DNA from: Bradyrhizobium viridifuturi
Lineage (GTDB): Bacteria; Pseudomonadota; Alphaproteobacteria; Rhizobiales; Xanthobacteraceae
NCBI RefSeq assembly: GCF_001238275.1
Contig: NZ_LGTB01000017.1
Span: 1-64,000, forward strand
Length of the DNA stretch: 64,000 nt
Direction: 5' to 3'
In this document: piece after piece, positions 29,364 to 37,761 of the stretch
Position numbering within the stretch: position 1 is the stretch's first letter
Layout of the letters: each line of letters opens with the position of its first letter
Notes under the pieces: model-generated
What the model saw: the letters and a program-made list of their open reading frames with translations, nothing else
What the model was told of the DNA's origin: nothing
Database searches by the model: none
Made by a program: the position numbers and the translations under genes

Positions 29364-29900
29364 ATGAAACGCAAGCTATCGAGCGAGGCGACGGCCGCCT
29401 GGATCCGCCTGATGCGGGTACCGAGCCGGGTGCTGGACTGCGTCGAGCAGGATCTGAAGAAGGCCGGCTTTCCGCCGCTCGCCTGGTATGACGCCCTGCT
29501 CGAGCTGTCGCGCGCGCCGTCCGGAGAGCTGCGCCCGGTCGAGCTCGAGCGGCAGATGCTGATCCCGCAATATTCGACCTCGCGGCTGATCGACAAGCTG
29601 GTCGACGAGGGGCTCGCCGCCCGCCGCGAATGCAAGATCGACAAGCGCGGCCAGTTCGTCGAGATCACCGAGACCGGACGCGAGCTGCAGAAGAAGATGT
29701 GGAGCGCCTATTCGGCGGCGATCGACAAGCATGTCGGCTCGAAATTGTCCGACGCCGACGCTGAACGGCTGTGCGGTCTGCTCGACCGCCTCGGCTGCTC
29801 CTGCGGCGACGTCAAAGGCGATGGCAAGGCCGATGCCAAGGCTGATGCAAAGAGCGATCCGAAGGCCGCGTCCGCGCGAGACGGCGTGGCCGCCCGATGA
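29364..29900 (+). CDS. MarR-family transcriptional regulator
   Basis: A 178-residue winged-helix protein. The DNA-binding region is LRPVELERQMLIPQYSTSRL then IDKLVDEGLAARRECKIDKR, with the beta wing at DKRGQFVEITETGREL. Two Cys lie close together in LGCSCGDV near residue 150, which could serve in redox sensing. The tail contains an unusual Lys/Asp/Ala repeat (DGKADAKADAKSDPKA). It is divergent from gst and 93 bases upstream of gshA, so it probably regulates both sides. The effector is unknown. Confidence 0.9.
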   Translation: MKRKLSSEATAAWIRLMRVPSRVLDCVEQDLKKAGFPPLAWYDALLELSRAPSGELRPVELERQMLIPQYSTSRLIDKLVDEGLAARRECKIDKRGQFVEITETGRELQKKMWSAYSAAIDKHVGSKLSDADAERLCGLLDRLGCSCGDVKGDGKADAKADAKSDPKAASARDGVAAR

Positions 29901-29993
29901 TAGTCCTGATCCCATCATCCGCGGCCGCTCCGGCCCGCGGATGTCCCTGCCACCACGCGCCTTCGATCGAAGCGCCCTTGAGTTGGATTTTTT

Positions 29994-31364
29994 ATGGCGC
30001 GTGACCAGATCGACATGACGCCGCTGCAATCGCGCGACGAGCTCGTGGCGTGGATTGAAGCCGGCGTGAAGCCCGAGTCCGAATTCCGGATCGGCACCGA
30101 GCACGAGAAGACCCCGTTCACGCTCGAGGGCCATCAGCCCGTGCCCTATGAGGGCGCGAAGGGCATCGGCGCGCTGCTCGAGGGCATGAAGCTCCTGCTC
30201 GGCTGGGAGCCGATCATGGAGCGCGGCAACATCATCGGGCTTTATGACGTCACCGGCGGCGGCGCGATTTCGCTCGAGCCGGGCGGTCAGTTCGAATTGT
30301 CGGGCGCGCCGGTCGAGACCGTGCACCAGACGCAGTCGGAATTGATGGCGCATCTGGCGCAGGTGCGGGAGATCGCGACTCCGCTCGGCATCGGCTTCCT
30401 CGGTCTCGGCATGACGCCGTCCTGGTCGCGGGAGCAGATCCCGGCGATGCCGAAGGGCCGCTACAAGATCATGCGCAACTACATGCCGAAGGTCGGCAAA
30501 TACGGCCTCGACATGATGTTCCGGACTTGCACGGTGCAGACCAATCTCGACTTCTCCTCCGAAGCCGACATGGTGAAGAAGCTGCGGGTGTCGCTGGCGT
30601 TGCAGCCGATCGCGACCGCTCTGTTCGCCAACTCGCCGTTCACCGAAGGCAAGCCCAACGGCTTCCTGTCGTTCCGCTCCGAGATCTGGCGCGACACCGA
30701 CAATGCGCGCTCGGGCATGATCCCGTTCGCGTTCGAGGACGGCATGGGCTTCGAGCGCTATGTCGACTACGCGCTCGACGTGCCGATGTATTTCGTCAAG
30801 CGCGGCGAGGAATATATCGACGTCTCCGGCTCGTCGTTCCGCGATTTCTTCGCCGGCAACAACAAGATTCTCCCCGGCGAGCGGCCGACCCTGTCGGACT
30901 GGGCCAACCACCTCTCGACGATCTTCCCCGAGGTGCGGCTGAAGCGTTATCTCGAAATGCGCGGCGCCGATGGCGTGCCGTGGGGCCGGCTGCCGGCACT
31001 GCCGGCGTTCTGGGTCGGGCTGCTCTACGACAATGACAGCCTCGATGCCGCCTGGGACATCGTCCGGCACTGGACCGCGCCGGAGCGGCAGGCGTTGCGC
31101 GACGACGTGCCGCGTTTCGGCTTCAAGGCGCGGATCAAGGACCGGTATCTGTTCGAGATCGCCAAGGAGTGCCTGGTCCTGTCGCATGCCGGATTGCGCC
31201 GGCGCGGCCGGATCGACCATCTCGGCCGCGACGAGAGCCGCTTCCTCGAACCGCTCGAGCGCATCATCGAGGCCGGCCGCTCGCCGGCCGAGGAGATGCT
31301 GGAGAAGTTCAACGGGCCCTGGAAGGGCTCCGTGGAACCGGCCTACCAGGAATACGCCTTCTAA
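29994..31364 (+). CDS. gshA: Glutamate-cysteine ligase (plant/alphaproteobacterial type)
   Basis: The ATP-dependent first enzyme of glutathione synthesis, joining glutamate and cysteine. At 456 residues it matches the class-3 GCS2 family. Conserved segments include FRIGTEHEKTPF, GLYDVTGGGAISLEPGGQFE, RTCTVQTNLDFSSEADMVKK and FANSPFTEGKPNGFLSFRSE. ATG 29994 has only a weak GGA upstream. It is transcribed with or just after the MarR gene and near a GST, which groups glutathione supply and use. A GC-rich hairpin follows downstream. Confidence 0.95.
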   Translation: MARDQIDMTPLQSRDELVAWIEAGVKPESEFRIGTEHEKTPFTLEGHQPVPYEGAKGIGALLEGMKLLLGWEPIMERGNIIGLYDVTGGGAISLEPGGQFELSGAPVETVHQTQSELMAHLAQVREIATPLGIGFLGLGMTPSWSREQIPAMPKGRYKIMRNYMPKVGKYGLDMMFRTCTVQTNLDFSSEADMVKKLRVSLALQPIATALFANSPFTEGKPNGFLSFRSEIWRDTDNARSGMIPFAFEDGMGFERYVDYALDVPMYFVKRGEEYIDVSGSSFRDFFAGNNKILPGERPTLSDWANHLSTIFPEVRLKRYLEMRGADGVPWGRLPALPAFWVGLLYDNDSLDAAWDIVRHWTAPERQALRDDVPRFGFKARIKDRYLFEIAKECLVLSHAGLRRRGRIDHLGRDESRFLEPLERIIEAGRSPAEEMLEKFNGPWKGSVEPAYQEYAF

Positions 31365-31464
31365 TCCCGACCCGGGCCCCGAACGCGTGCGGACGGCGGT
31401 GTTGTCGCACCCGCCGTTGCCTCGCCGTTCATCAGCCGTACAGGTTCATGGCGTTCAAATGACG

Positions 31465-31483
31465 CCCCGCGGGATGCGCGGGG
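31465..31483 (+). terminator. Hairpin after gshA
   Basis: CCCCGCG, five-base loop, CGCGGGG, lying 100 bases after gshA and shortly before the PAN-domain gene. There is no T-run, so termination is uncertain. Confidence 0.4.
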
Positions 31484-31507
31484 CTGTGCGAATTTGAAAG
31501 CAATCTC

Positions 31508-32062
31508 ATGGGGATAGGCCGCCTCTTTAGGGCGTGTGTGGTGATGTTCGCGGTCTTGTCGGCCGTTGCCGTCACGCGCCCGGCATTGGCGCAAACCAAT
31601 TTCGACCGTCCCGGCGGCGACTATCTGAACGCGCCGGTGACGTCGGGCGATCCCGCCGATTGCGCGCTGACCTGCGAGCGCGACCGCCGCTGCCGCGCCT
31701 GGAGCTTCAGCTATCCGACCGATGCCAACAACGGCGCGGTGTGCTGGCTGAAGAACAGCGTGCCGGCGCGGGTGCAGGACGTCTGCTGCGTCTCCGGTGT
31801 GCGTGGCGCGGGCGTGGTCGAACCGCGCAACGGCGCCATCGAGACCTCGATCGACCGTCTCGGCGGCGACTACAAGAATTTCGAGTTGAAGAGCAGCGAC
31901 GGCGACGAGGCCTGCCAGGCCGCCTGCACCGCCGACAACAAGTGCCGCGCCTGGACCTACGCCCGGCCCGGCTATGCCGGCCGCGACGCGCACTGCTTCC
32001 TGAAAAAAGAAATCAAGCCGCCGCGGCGCAAGGCAGGATTCACGTCGGGCGTGGTGCGGTAG
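31508..32062 (+). CDS. Secreted protein with two PAN/Apple domains
   Basis: A 184-residue exported protein. The signal peptide ends at about residue 28 (FAVLSAVAVTRPALA). Two PAN/Apple-like modules follow in tandem, each beginning FDRPGGDYLN / IDRLGGDYKNFEL and carrying the Cys pattern CALTCERDRRCRAWSFSYP and CQAACTADNKCRAWTYARP. PAN modules bind proteins or glycans outside the cell; no enzyme activity is visible. The Cys residues would form disulfides in the periplasm. A family A inverted repeat lies immediately downstream. Confidence 0.85.
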   Translation: MGIGRLFRACVVMFAVLSAVAVTRPALAQTNFDRPGGDYLNAPVTSGDPADCALTCERDRRCRAWSFSYPTDANNGAVCWLKNSVPARVQDVCCVSGVRGAGVVEPRNGAIETSIDRLGGDYKNFELKSSDGDEACQAACTADNKCRAWTYARPGYAGRDAHCFLKKEIKPPRRKAGFTSGVVR

Positions 32063-32079
32063 CGGCCGCACACACATCT

Positions 32080-32201
32080 GTCGTCTCTGCAAAAGCAGGG
32101 ACCCATAACCACAGCTGCTGGTTACTGCGCGATATTTGAATGACGAGTCCCGTTCACCACATCTGCTGCGGAGTATGGGTCCCTGCTTTCGCAGGGACGA
32201 C
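32080..32201. repeat. Long inverted repeat, family A copy 2
   Basis: The arms at 32080-32107 and 32174-32201 (28 bases each, nearly exact reverse complements) share TATGGGTCCCTGC with the copy at 3596-3680. This copy also lies between convergent genes. The family looks like a dispersed intergenic palindromic element. Confidence 0.7.
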
Positions 32202-32204
32202 AAA

Positions 32205-32771
32205 CTACTCTGCTGCGATCACCTTGATCTCCGGCCACAGCGCCTTCCAGCGCGCTGCCTTCTTCGCATAGTTCGCCGCCGAAAAATTCGCGGTCCGGTT
32301 CGGCCGCACGATCATGCCGGCGACATCGTCGAAACCGCTCGGCGCATAGACGTCGTAGCCGCTTGCGCTGCGGCGGATGCCGACCTGCACGTTTGTGCTG
32401 AGGAAGCGATCGATGCCGTCGGTCGAACGCGACAGCGCCGGGTAGGGCACGCCGTGCTTGCCGGGATACCAGAGATGGACCCTGGCCTGGTTGCGGACCT
32501 CGATCGCGACGCCGAGGTGGCCGAGCCGCGCCGTGAGGTCGCGGATGACCGCATCCTCGGCCTCCCATGACGTGTCGGAATCGAAATAGAAGACGTCGTA
32601 GTCGTTGATGCCGTGATCGAGCGGCCGCTTCGTCAGCACGTTCCACACGCTCTGCACCAGGCAACCAGCCACCAGCCAGGCATCGGGCAAACCGAGGCGG
32701 TCAAGCTCGTCCGTGATTGCTGGATTGACTGGGTTGCGTAGCGCCGCGGCGAGGAATTCGTCTTGCGTCAC
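32205..32771 (-). CDS. Nucleotidyltransferase-fold protein (COG3575-like)
   Basis: A 188-residue protein resembling the COG3575 nucleotidyltransferase-like group. It has AWLVAGCLVQSVWNVLTKRP, then INDYDVFYFDSDTSWEAEDA, whose spaced Asp residues are suggestive of the nucleotidyltransferase metal site. The biochemical role of this group is not established. The GTG start at 32771 overlaps the YjbR-family stop (GTGA), so it is coupled to that gene. Confidence 0.78.
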   Translation of the reverse strand: MTQDEFLAAALRNPVNPAITDELDRLGLPDAWLVAGCLVQSVWNVLTKRPLDHGINDYDVFYFDSDTSWEAEDAVIRDLTARLGHLGVAIEVRNQARVHLWYPGKHGVPYPALSRSTDGIDRFLSTNVQVGIRRSASGYDVYAPSGFDDVAGMIVRPNRTANFSAANYAKKAARWKALWPEIKVIAAE

Positions 32772-33115
32772 GACGATGCGGCCGCATCGTAATCCCTGAC
32801 CGCCTTCTTCGAGGCCAGCGTGCGCCAGTGCCGGCGCAGCAGCGGCTCGACGGTTGCGCGCTTCGCCTTTGACAGGCGGATCAGCACGATCGGATAATCC
32901 CGATAGTGATCGGTGAAATAGAAGACCTTGGGCTGGCCCTCGACCAACATGTCGCGCTCGTCCGGCGGCACGCCCGGCATCACTAGGCTGTCAGCGTCTT
33001 CCTTGAGCCGCACCAGCATCTTCTTGCGCACCTTCAGCGCCGGCGTGCCGTAGGACGAGCCGTCCTCGACCTCCGGCCACGCCAGCACCAAGGTCCTGAC
33101 GTCGTCGAAGGTCAC
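32768..33115 (-). CDS. MmcQ/YjbR-family protein
   Basis: A 115-residue protein of the YjbR fold: TFDDVRTLVLAWPEVEDGSS then YGTPALKVRKKMLVRLKEDA, with the tail LLRRHWRTLASKKAVRDYD. YjbR proteins are often described as DNA-binding by fold, but the function is not settled. The GTG at 33115 matches the usual start; sequence further upstream lies in another frame of lepB. It sits ten bases after the lepB stop and four bases overlap the following nucleotidyltransferase-like gene. Confidence 0.82.
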   Translation of the reverse strand: MTFDDVRTLVLAWPEVEDGSSYGTPALKVRKKMLVRLKEDADSLVMPGVPPDERDMLVEGQPKVFYFTDHYRDYPIVLIRLSKAKRATVEPLLRRHWRTLASKKAVRDYDAAASS

Positions 33116-33125
33116 GTCGGCAAGC

Positions 33126-33896
33126 TCACTGCACCGAGGTGAAGAAGCGCGCGAGGCGGAAGCCGGACAGCCAGGTCCAGACCGGCTGGCTGCGGATGCC
33201 CATGTCCCAGGAGCCGACCACCGCATCGGCGCGGCCGATCAGATTGTCGATCGGCAGCAGCCCGACGCCGCCGTCGCGCACCGGCACGCGGCTGTCGGCG
33301 GAATTATCCCGGTTGTCGCCGAGCACGAACAGCTGGCCCGGCGGCACCGTCACCTCGGGCGTGTTGTCGAGCCGGCCATTGTCGCGGATCTTGAAGATCG
33401 CGTGGCTGACGCCGTTCGGCAGCGTCTCAATGTAGCGATAGGCGTCCTCGCCGCCGCCGCGATCGTCCTCGGCAAAGCCGGTGCCGTCGGGCTTCAGTGC
33501 CGCCGGATGATCGTTGATGAACAGCTGGCCCTGTCGCATCTGGATGCGATCGCCGGGCAGCCCGACCACGCGCTTGACCCAGGCCTGCGAGCGGTCGCCC
33601 GGCCAGCGGAATACGACGACGTCGCCGCGCTTCGGCGTCTCGCCGAACACCCGGCCGGTTTCCGGCAACGTGATCTGGATCGGCAGCGATGCCGCGCCAT
33701 AGCCATAGGGAAATTTCGAGGCGACTAGCGCGTCGCCGATCAGGAGCGTCGGCTCCATCGAGCCCGACGGCACGTAGAACGGCTCGGCGATCGCGCCCTT
33801 GGCGAGGAACACGACGGCCACGATCGCGGCCAGTTGCACGGCCTGCCCGCGCCAGCTGGTGGGCTTGGTCGCCACGACTTCGTTTCCGCTGCTCAC
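33126..33896 (-). CDS. lepB: Signal peptidase I
   Basis: A 256-residue inner-membrane serine protease that removes Sec/Tat signal peptides on the periplasmic side. One N-terminal membrane helix (about residues 19-33) precedes the catalytic Ser S46 in PSGSMEPTLL. The catalytic Lys is K108 in AWVKRVVGLPGD. The later conserved box VLGDNRDNSADSR is present. The GTG at 33896 shares one base with the tldD stop (TAGTG), so translation is coupled. This is not the usual lepB-rnc-era setting, so a second lepB may exist elsewhere in the genome. Confidence 0.92.
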   Translation of the reverse strand: MSSGNEVVATKPTSWRGQAVQLAAIVAVVFLAKGAIAEPFYVPSGSMEPTLLIGDALVASKFPYGYGAASLPIQITLPETGRVFGETPKRGDVVVFRWPGDRSQAWVKRVVGLPGDRIQMRQGQLFINDHPAALKPDGTGFAEDDRGGGEDAYRYIETLPNGVSHAIFKIRDNGRLDNTPEVTVPPGQLFVLGDNRDNSADSRVPVRDGGVGLLPIDNLIGRADAVVGSWDMGIRSQPVWTWLSGFRLARFFTSVQ

Positions 33897-35325
33897 TAGC
33901 CCGTTCCTCCGACCGTAATCCGTTCCATCCGGAGCGTCGGCTGGCCGACGCCGACCGGCACGCCCTGGCCGTTCTTGCCGCAGGTGCCGATTCCCGTATC
34001 GAGCGCAAGATCGTTGCCGATCATGGTGATCCTGTGGAGATCGGTCGGCCCGTTGCCGATCAGCATGGCGCCCTTCAGCGGCGCACCGAGCTTGCCGTTC
34101 TCGATCTTGTAGGCCTCGGTGCACTGGAACACGTACTTGCCCGAGGTGATGTCGACCTGGCCGCCGCCGAAATTGGCGGCATACATGCCGTTCTTCACCG
34201 AGGCGATGATCTCGGCGGGATCGCGGTCGCCGGACAGCATGTAAGTGTTGGTCATGCGCGGCATCGGCACGTGAGCATAGCTCTGCCGACGGCCGTTGCC
34301 GGTCGGCTTCATGCCCATCAGGCGGGCGTTCTGACGGTCCTGCATGTAGCCGACCAGGATGCCGTCCTCGATCAGCACGGTGCGGTTGGTCGGCGTGCCC
34401 TCGTCATCGATCGACAGCGAACCGCGGCGCGAGGCCATGGTGCCGTCGTCGACCACGGTGACGCCCTTGGCCGCGACCTGCTGGCCCATCAGGCCGGCGA
34501 AGGCGGAGGTCTGCTTGCGGTTGAAGTCGCCCTCGAGTCCATGACCGACGGCCTCATGCAGCATCACGCCGGGCCAGCCGGCCCCTAACACCACGTCCAT
34601 CTCTCCGGCCGCGCCGGCACCGATTCGAGATTGACCAGCGCCTCGCGCAGCGCGCCGTCGGCGGCGTCGCGCCAGGCCTTGGTCTCGATGAAGCGGGCAT
34701 AGCCCTCACGGCCGCCATAGCCCTTGCTGCCGCTCTCTTGCCGGTCGCCCTGGCCGGCGACCACGGAGATGTTGACCCGCACCAGCGGGCGGATGTCGCG
34801 ATAGCTCTCGCCGTCGGGCCGCAGGATCTCCACCACCTGCCAGGTCGCGGTGAGGCTGGCCGAGACCTGCCGCACCCGCGGGTCCTTGTCCCTGACATAG
34901 GCGTCGATCTCGCCGAGCAGCTTGACCTTGGCCTCGAACGCCGGTCCGTCCAGCGGATTCTCATCGCCATAGAGTCTGACATTGGTGTGGGCGGGCGCCG
35001 CGGCGAACGTGCCGGCATAGCCCCCGCGCACCGCCGCGACCGCGTCGGCCGCGCGGATCAGCGCCGGGATCGAGACGTCGGAGGAATGCGCATAGCCGAC
35101 CGCGTCGTCCTTGACGGCGCGCAGGCCGAAGCCCTGCGAGGTGTCGTAGGTCGCCTGCTTCAGCCGGCCGTTGTCGAACACCAGCGCCTCGGTCTGCCCG
35201 AACTCCAGGAACAGCTCGCCGTCATCGGCGCCTTCAAGGCCGCGCGATACCTCGCGGCGGACGGCATCGCGGTCCAGATTGGCGCGGTCGAGCAGGGAGG
35301 TCGTGGCGGGATTGGTCATGGTCAC
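33896..35325 (-). CDS. tldD: Metalloprotease TldD (single-base frameshift near 34611)
   Basis: The zinc protease subunit TldD, which works with TldE/PmbA to cleave unfolded or modified peptides. Repaired length is about 476 residues. The N-terminal domain runs to LVNLESVP. The protease domain then opens MDVVLGAGWPGVMLHEAVGH, with the HExxxH zinc motif HEAVGH. The frame is lost at about 34609-34612, where GGCGCGGCC should read GGCGCCGGCC to give PAPAGEMDVV. The tldE partner is not in the window. lepB, yjbR and a nucleotidyltransferase-like gene follow with almost no gaps. Confidence 0.9.
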
Positions 35326-35601
35326 TCCGACGCAGTGCGATGTCTTGGCGAGTCCTTGGGCGATTCTTCGTCATCCTTGCCTGAAGCACAGCTGATTGCC
35401 AGTGCGGAACCGCAGCAGGGATTCCGGTGATTGAAGCAGAGACGAGCGGAAAACTCATCTTACAACCCGGAAACCTGTGCCGGTCCCGGTTCCAGGCCCG
35501 GACGGCAATTGCCAAACATAGTGTTTGGGGTGGCAAACCGGGAGTGCCTGCGACAGTGACATCGGTCACGGCAGCCCCGCGGGATACTCACCTTGTCGTC
35601 A

Positions 35602-36054
35602 TCACGGCGAGCGCCGCCCGGCCTTCCGGGGCTGGTCTTTCGGCTCGCCTTGATCGAGCGACGGCGCCGGCTGTGCGGTGCTCCCGGTCGAGGTCGGGAA
35701 GCCGTGCTCCTGCGCCCAGCGGAAGAGCTCGTCGAACACCGGCTTGAGCGCCTTGGCCGACGGCGTCATCTCGTACTCAACCCGGGGCGGGACCTCGGGA
35801 TAGACCGTGCGCTTGACCAGGCCGTTGGCCTCGAGGTCGCGCAGCTGGGTGGTCAGCATGTGCTGGGTGACGCCGGGGATCGCCTGCCGCAACTCGCCGA
35901 AACGCCGCTTGCGCTCGACCAGTTGCCAGAGGATGTCGCCCTTCCATTTTCCGGCCAGCACCGACAGCGCGCGATGAAATTGCGCCGACAGGTCGCCGTT
36001 GCACGGCTCAGACGCCGCCGGAGGCTCGGCAGGCTCAATAGTCAGTTTTTTCAT
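35602..36054 (-). CDS. HxlR-family transcriptional regulator
   Basis: A 150-residue winged-helix regulator with the HxlR core: ALSVLAGKWKGDILWQLVER, then RFGELRQAIPGVTQHMLTTQ and NGLVKRTVYPEVPPRVEYEM. It has a single Cys (C18) just before the HTH. This resembles redox- and quinone-sensing HxlR proteins such as YodB and HypR, which use a Cys in this place. It is divergent from the DoxX-DsrE-TlpA operon and probably represses it until oxidative or electrophile stress. The Cys-sensing idea is inference. Confidence 0.9.
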   Translation of the reverse strand: MKKLTIEPAEPPAASEPCNGDLSAQFHRALSVLAGKWKGDILWQLVERKRRFGELRQAIPGVTQHMLTTQLRDLEANGLVKRTVYPEVPPRVEYEMTPSAKALKPVFDELFRWAQEHGFPTSTGSTAQPAPSLDQGEPKDQPRKAGRRSP

Positions 36055-36070
36055 ACTACCTCACAAAAAG

Positions 36071-36097
36071 CATCCTACTTGTTCTTTTCATCTTACT
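36071..36097. promoter_or_regulatory. Direct repeats, candidate HxlR sites
   Basis: CATCCTACT (36071-36079) and CATCTTACT (36089-36097) are spaced exactly 18 bases apart in the divergent interval. A third partial copy, CATACTAC, overlaps the HxlR start codon. The region is AT-rich relative to its flanks. Confidence 0.4.
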
Positions 36098-36189
36098 CCC
36101 GAATTTAGTCCATCGAAAGCTGCGGGCCTGCCGCCGATCGGTCAGGCGGCGGCGCGGTCCGGTCGTTTCGATCAATCGAGGAGTCATCA

Positions 36190-36582
36190 ATGTCAGTTGC
36201 CGTTGCCGCTGCGCCGTCGCGCTGGAAATCCGTCAGTCTCTGGGTCGTCAGGGGACTGCTTGCGCTGGCCTTCGCCGCCGCGGGCGCCGCCAAGTTCTAC
36301 GGCGTGCCGATGCTGGTCGAGGAATTCGAGCATATCGGGCTTGGCCAGTGGTTCCGCTACTTCACCGGATCACTGGAGCTGGTCGGCGCAATCCTGATCC
36401 TGCTGCCCCCGGTCGCAGCGTTTGGCGGCGTGCTGCTGAGCTGCATCATGGTCGGCGCGACCATCAGCCACCTGTTCGTGATCGGCGGCTCGCCGGTGCC
36501 CGCCCTCGTGCTGTTGGCCCTGAGCGCGATCGTCGCCTACGCCAAACGCAGCCAGTTCGCGCTGCTCGCGGCCACGCCGTGA
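36190..36582 (+). CDS. DoxX-family membrane protein
   Basis: A 130-residue inner-membrane protein with four helices, matching DoxX/DoxD-like proteins. Segments include SLWVVRGLLALAFAAAGAAK, YFTGSLELVGAILILLPPVA and GGVLLSCIMVGATISHLFVI. DoxX proteins often associate with oxidoreductases and are linked to quinone or thiosulfate chemistry. ATG 36190 has AGGAG upstream. It is first in a three-gene operon with DsrE-like and TlpA-like proteins and is divergent from an HxlR regulator. Confidence 0.87.
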   Translation: MSVAVAAAPSRWKSVSLWVVRGLLALAFAAAGAAKFYGVPMLVEEFEHIGLGQWFRYFTGSLELVGAILILLPPVAAFGGVLLSCIMVGATISHLFVIGGSPVPALVLLALSAIVAYAKRSQFALLAATP

Positions 36583-36592
36583 GGTCGCCGCA

Positions 36593-37111
36593 ATGCGCGT
36601 CTCCCGCCGCATCCTGACGCTCGCCGCGGGGCTTGTGCTTGCATTCGCGGCGCCGTTCGCCGTGACCTTGCTGCTCACCGGCTCGGTCGCGGCGGTCTCC
36701 AAGCCGGAGCCCAAAAACCTCGGCTCAAAGCAGCCCGAGCCGCACGTGCACCACATTGTGCTGCCGATCAACAGCGACGACCCGACCACGATGCGGGCGC
36801 TGATCTCGACCGCGCTCAACCTCCCGAAACATTACCGGGAGCGCAACGAGCCGTTCGAGATCGAGGTCGTCGCCTACAATGCCGGCGTCCACATGCTGCG
36901 CGCCGATACCTCGCCGGTGAAGGATCTGCTGCGGGTGGTGCGCGGGCTGACGCCCGGCATCCGCTTCGTGGTCTGCGAGGCCACCAAGCTCGGCATGGAA
37001 CGTGCCGAGGGACATCCGCTCGTGCTGCTCGACAATGTGGATCTGGTGCCGAACGGGCCCGGCCGCATCGTCGAATTGCAGGAAGCCGGCTGGTCCTACA
37101 TCCGGTCGTGA
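36593..37111 (+). CDS. Exported DsrE-family sulfur-relay-like protein
   Basis: A 172-residue protein with an N-terminal signal/anchor segment (residues 5-33) and a DsrE-like domain after it: HIVLPINSDDPTTMRALIST, then EVVAYNAGVHMLR and GIRFVVCEATKLGMERAEG. C128 sits where DsrE-fold proteins carry their persulfide-forming Cys. The export signal implies an extracytoplasmic location. It begins 10 bases after the DoxX stop and overlaps the next gene if that starts at GTG 37108. A sulfur or thiol carrier role is inferred. Confidence 0.82.
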   Translation: MRVSRRILTLAAGLVLAFAAPFAVTLLLTGSVAAVSKPEPKNLGSKQPEPHVHHIVLPINSDDPTTMRALISTALNLPKHYRERNEPFEIEVVAYNAGVHMLRADTSPVKDLLRVVRGLTPGIRFVVCEATKLGMERAEGHPLVLLDNVDLVPNGPGRIVELQEAGWSYIRS

Positions 37112-37146
37112 GCGATGCAGCCGTCAAGCCAAGCGGAGAACTGACC

Positions 37147-37743
37147 ATGACCGTTGTTCGTGCGCCCACGCGCCGCGCCGTCGTCGCCGGCATGATCGGC
37201 GCGGGCGCTACGCTCGCGATGCCGGTGCGCGCCGCGTCGGGACCACCGCAATTCGGCACCATCCGGCATCAGTTCACGCTGGTGCAGGGCGCCTATCCAG
37301 TACCGCCGGTTGCGATCCCGTCGCTGGCCGGCGGCGCGCTCGATCTCACCGCGCGCAAGGGCAGACTGGTGTTGGTGAACTTCTGGGCCACCTGGTGCGC
37401 GGCTTGCCGGACCGAACTGCCGATGCTGGACCGGCTCGCTGCGAGCGGCCGCAGCGACCTCGCGATCATCGCCGTCAGCACCGATCGCAACCGCGCGCTG
37501 GTGGCGCCCTACGTCAAGCAGCTCAAGCTGCGTCACCTCGCGATCGGCTTCGATCCCGGCGGTCTCGTCTCACGCGTCGATGCCGCCGAGGTCCGGACGC
37601 CTTTCGCGCTCTACGGCATGCCGATCTCGTTCCTGATCGGCGTCACCGGAAAGGTCGAGGGCTACATGACTGGCGAGGCGGACTGGCTGTCTGCCGATGC
37701 GAGCGCGTTGTTCGATTATTATGCGACGGGTGCCGGGCGGTGA
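37147..37743 (+). CDS. TlpA-like periplasmic thiol-disulfide oxidoreductase
   Basis: A thioredoxin-fold protein of 198 residues from ATG 37147. GTG 37108 is also possible and would overlap the DsrE stop as GTGA. The export signal contains RRAVVAGMIGAGATLAM, with a twin Arg that may direct Tat export. The active site is WCAAC (C84, C87) in VNFWATWCAACRTELPMLDR. TlpA-like proteins reduce disulfides in the periplasm, for example in cytochrome c or oxidase assembly. It closes the DoxX-DsrE operon and could supply electrons to the DsrE-like partner. The aa3 oxidase operon begins about 1 kb further on. Confidence 0.87.
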   Translation: MTVVRAPTRRAVVAGMIGAGATLAMPVRAASGPPQFGTIRHQFTLVQGAYPVPPVAIPSLAGGALDLTARKGRLVLVNFWATWCAACRTELPMLDRLAASGRSDLAIIAVSTDRNRALVAPYVKQLKLRHLAIGFDPGGLVSRVDAAEVRTPFALYGMPISFLIGVTGKVEGYMTGEADWLSADASALFDYYATGAGR

Positions 37744-37761
37744 TTTCGCGCAGCACGCGAC

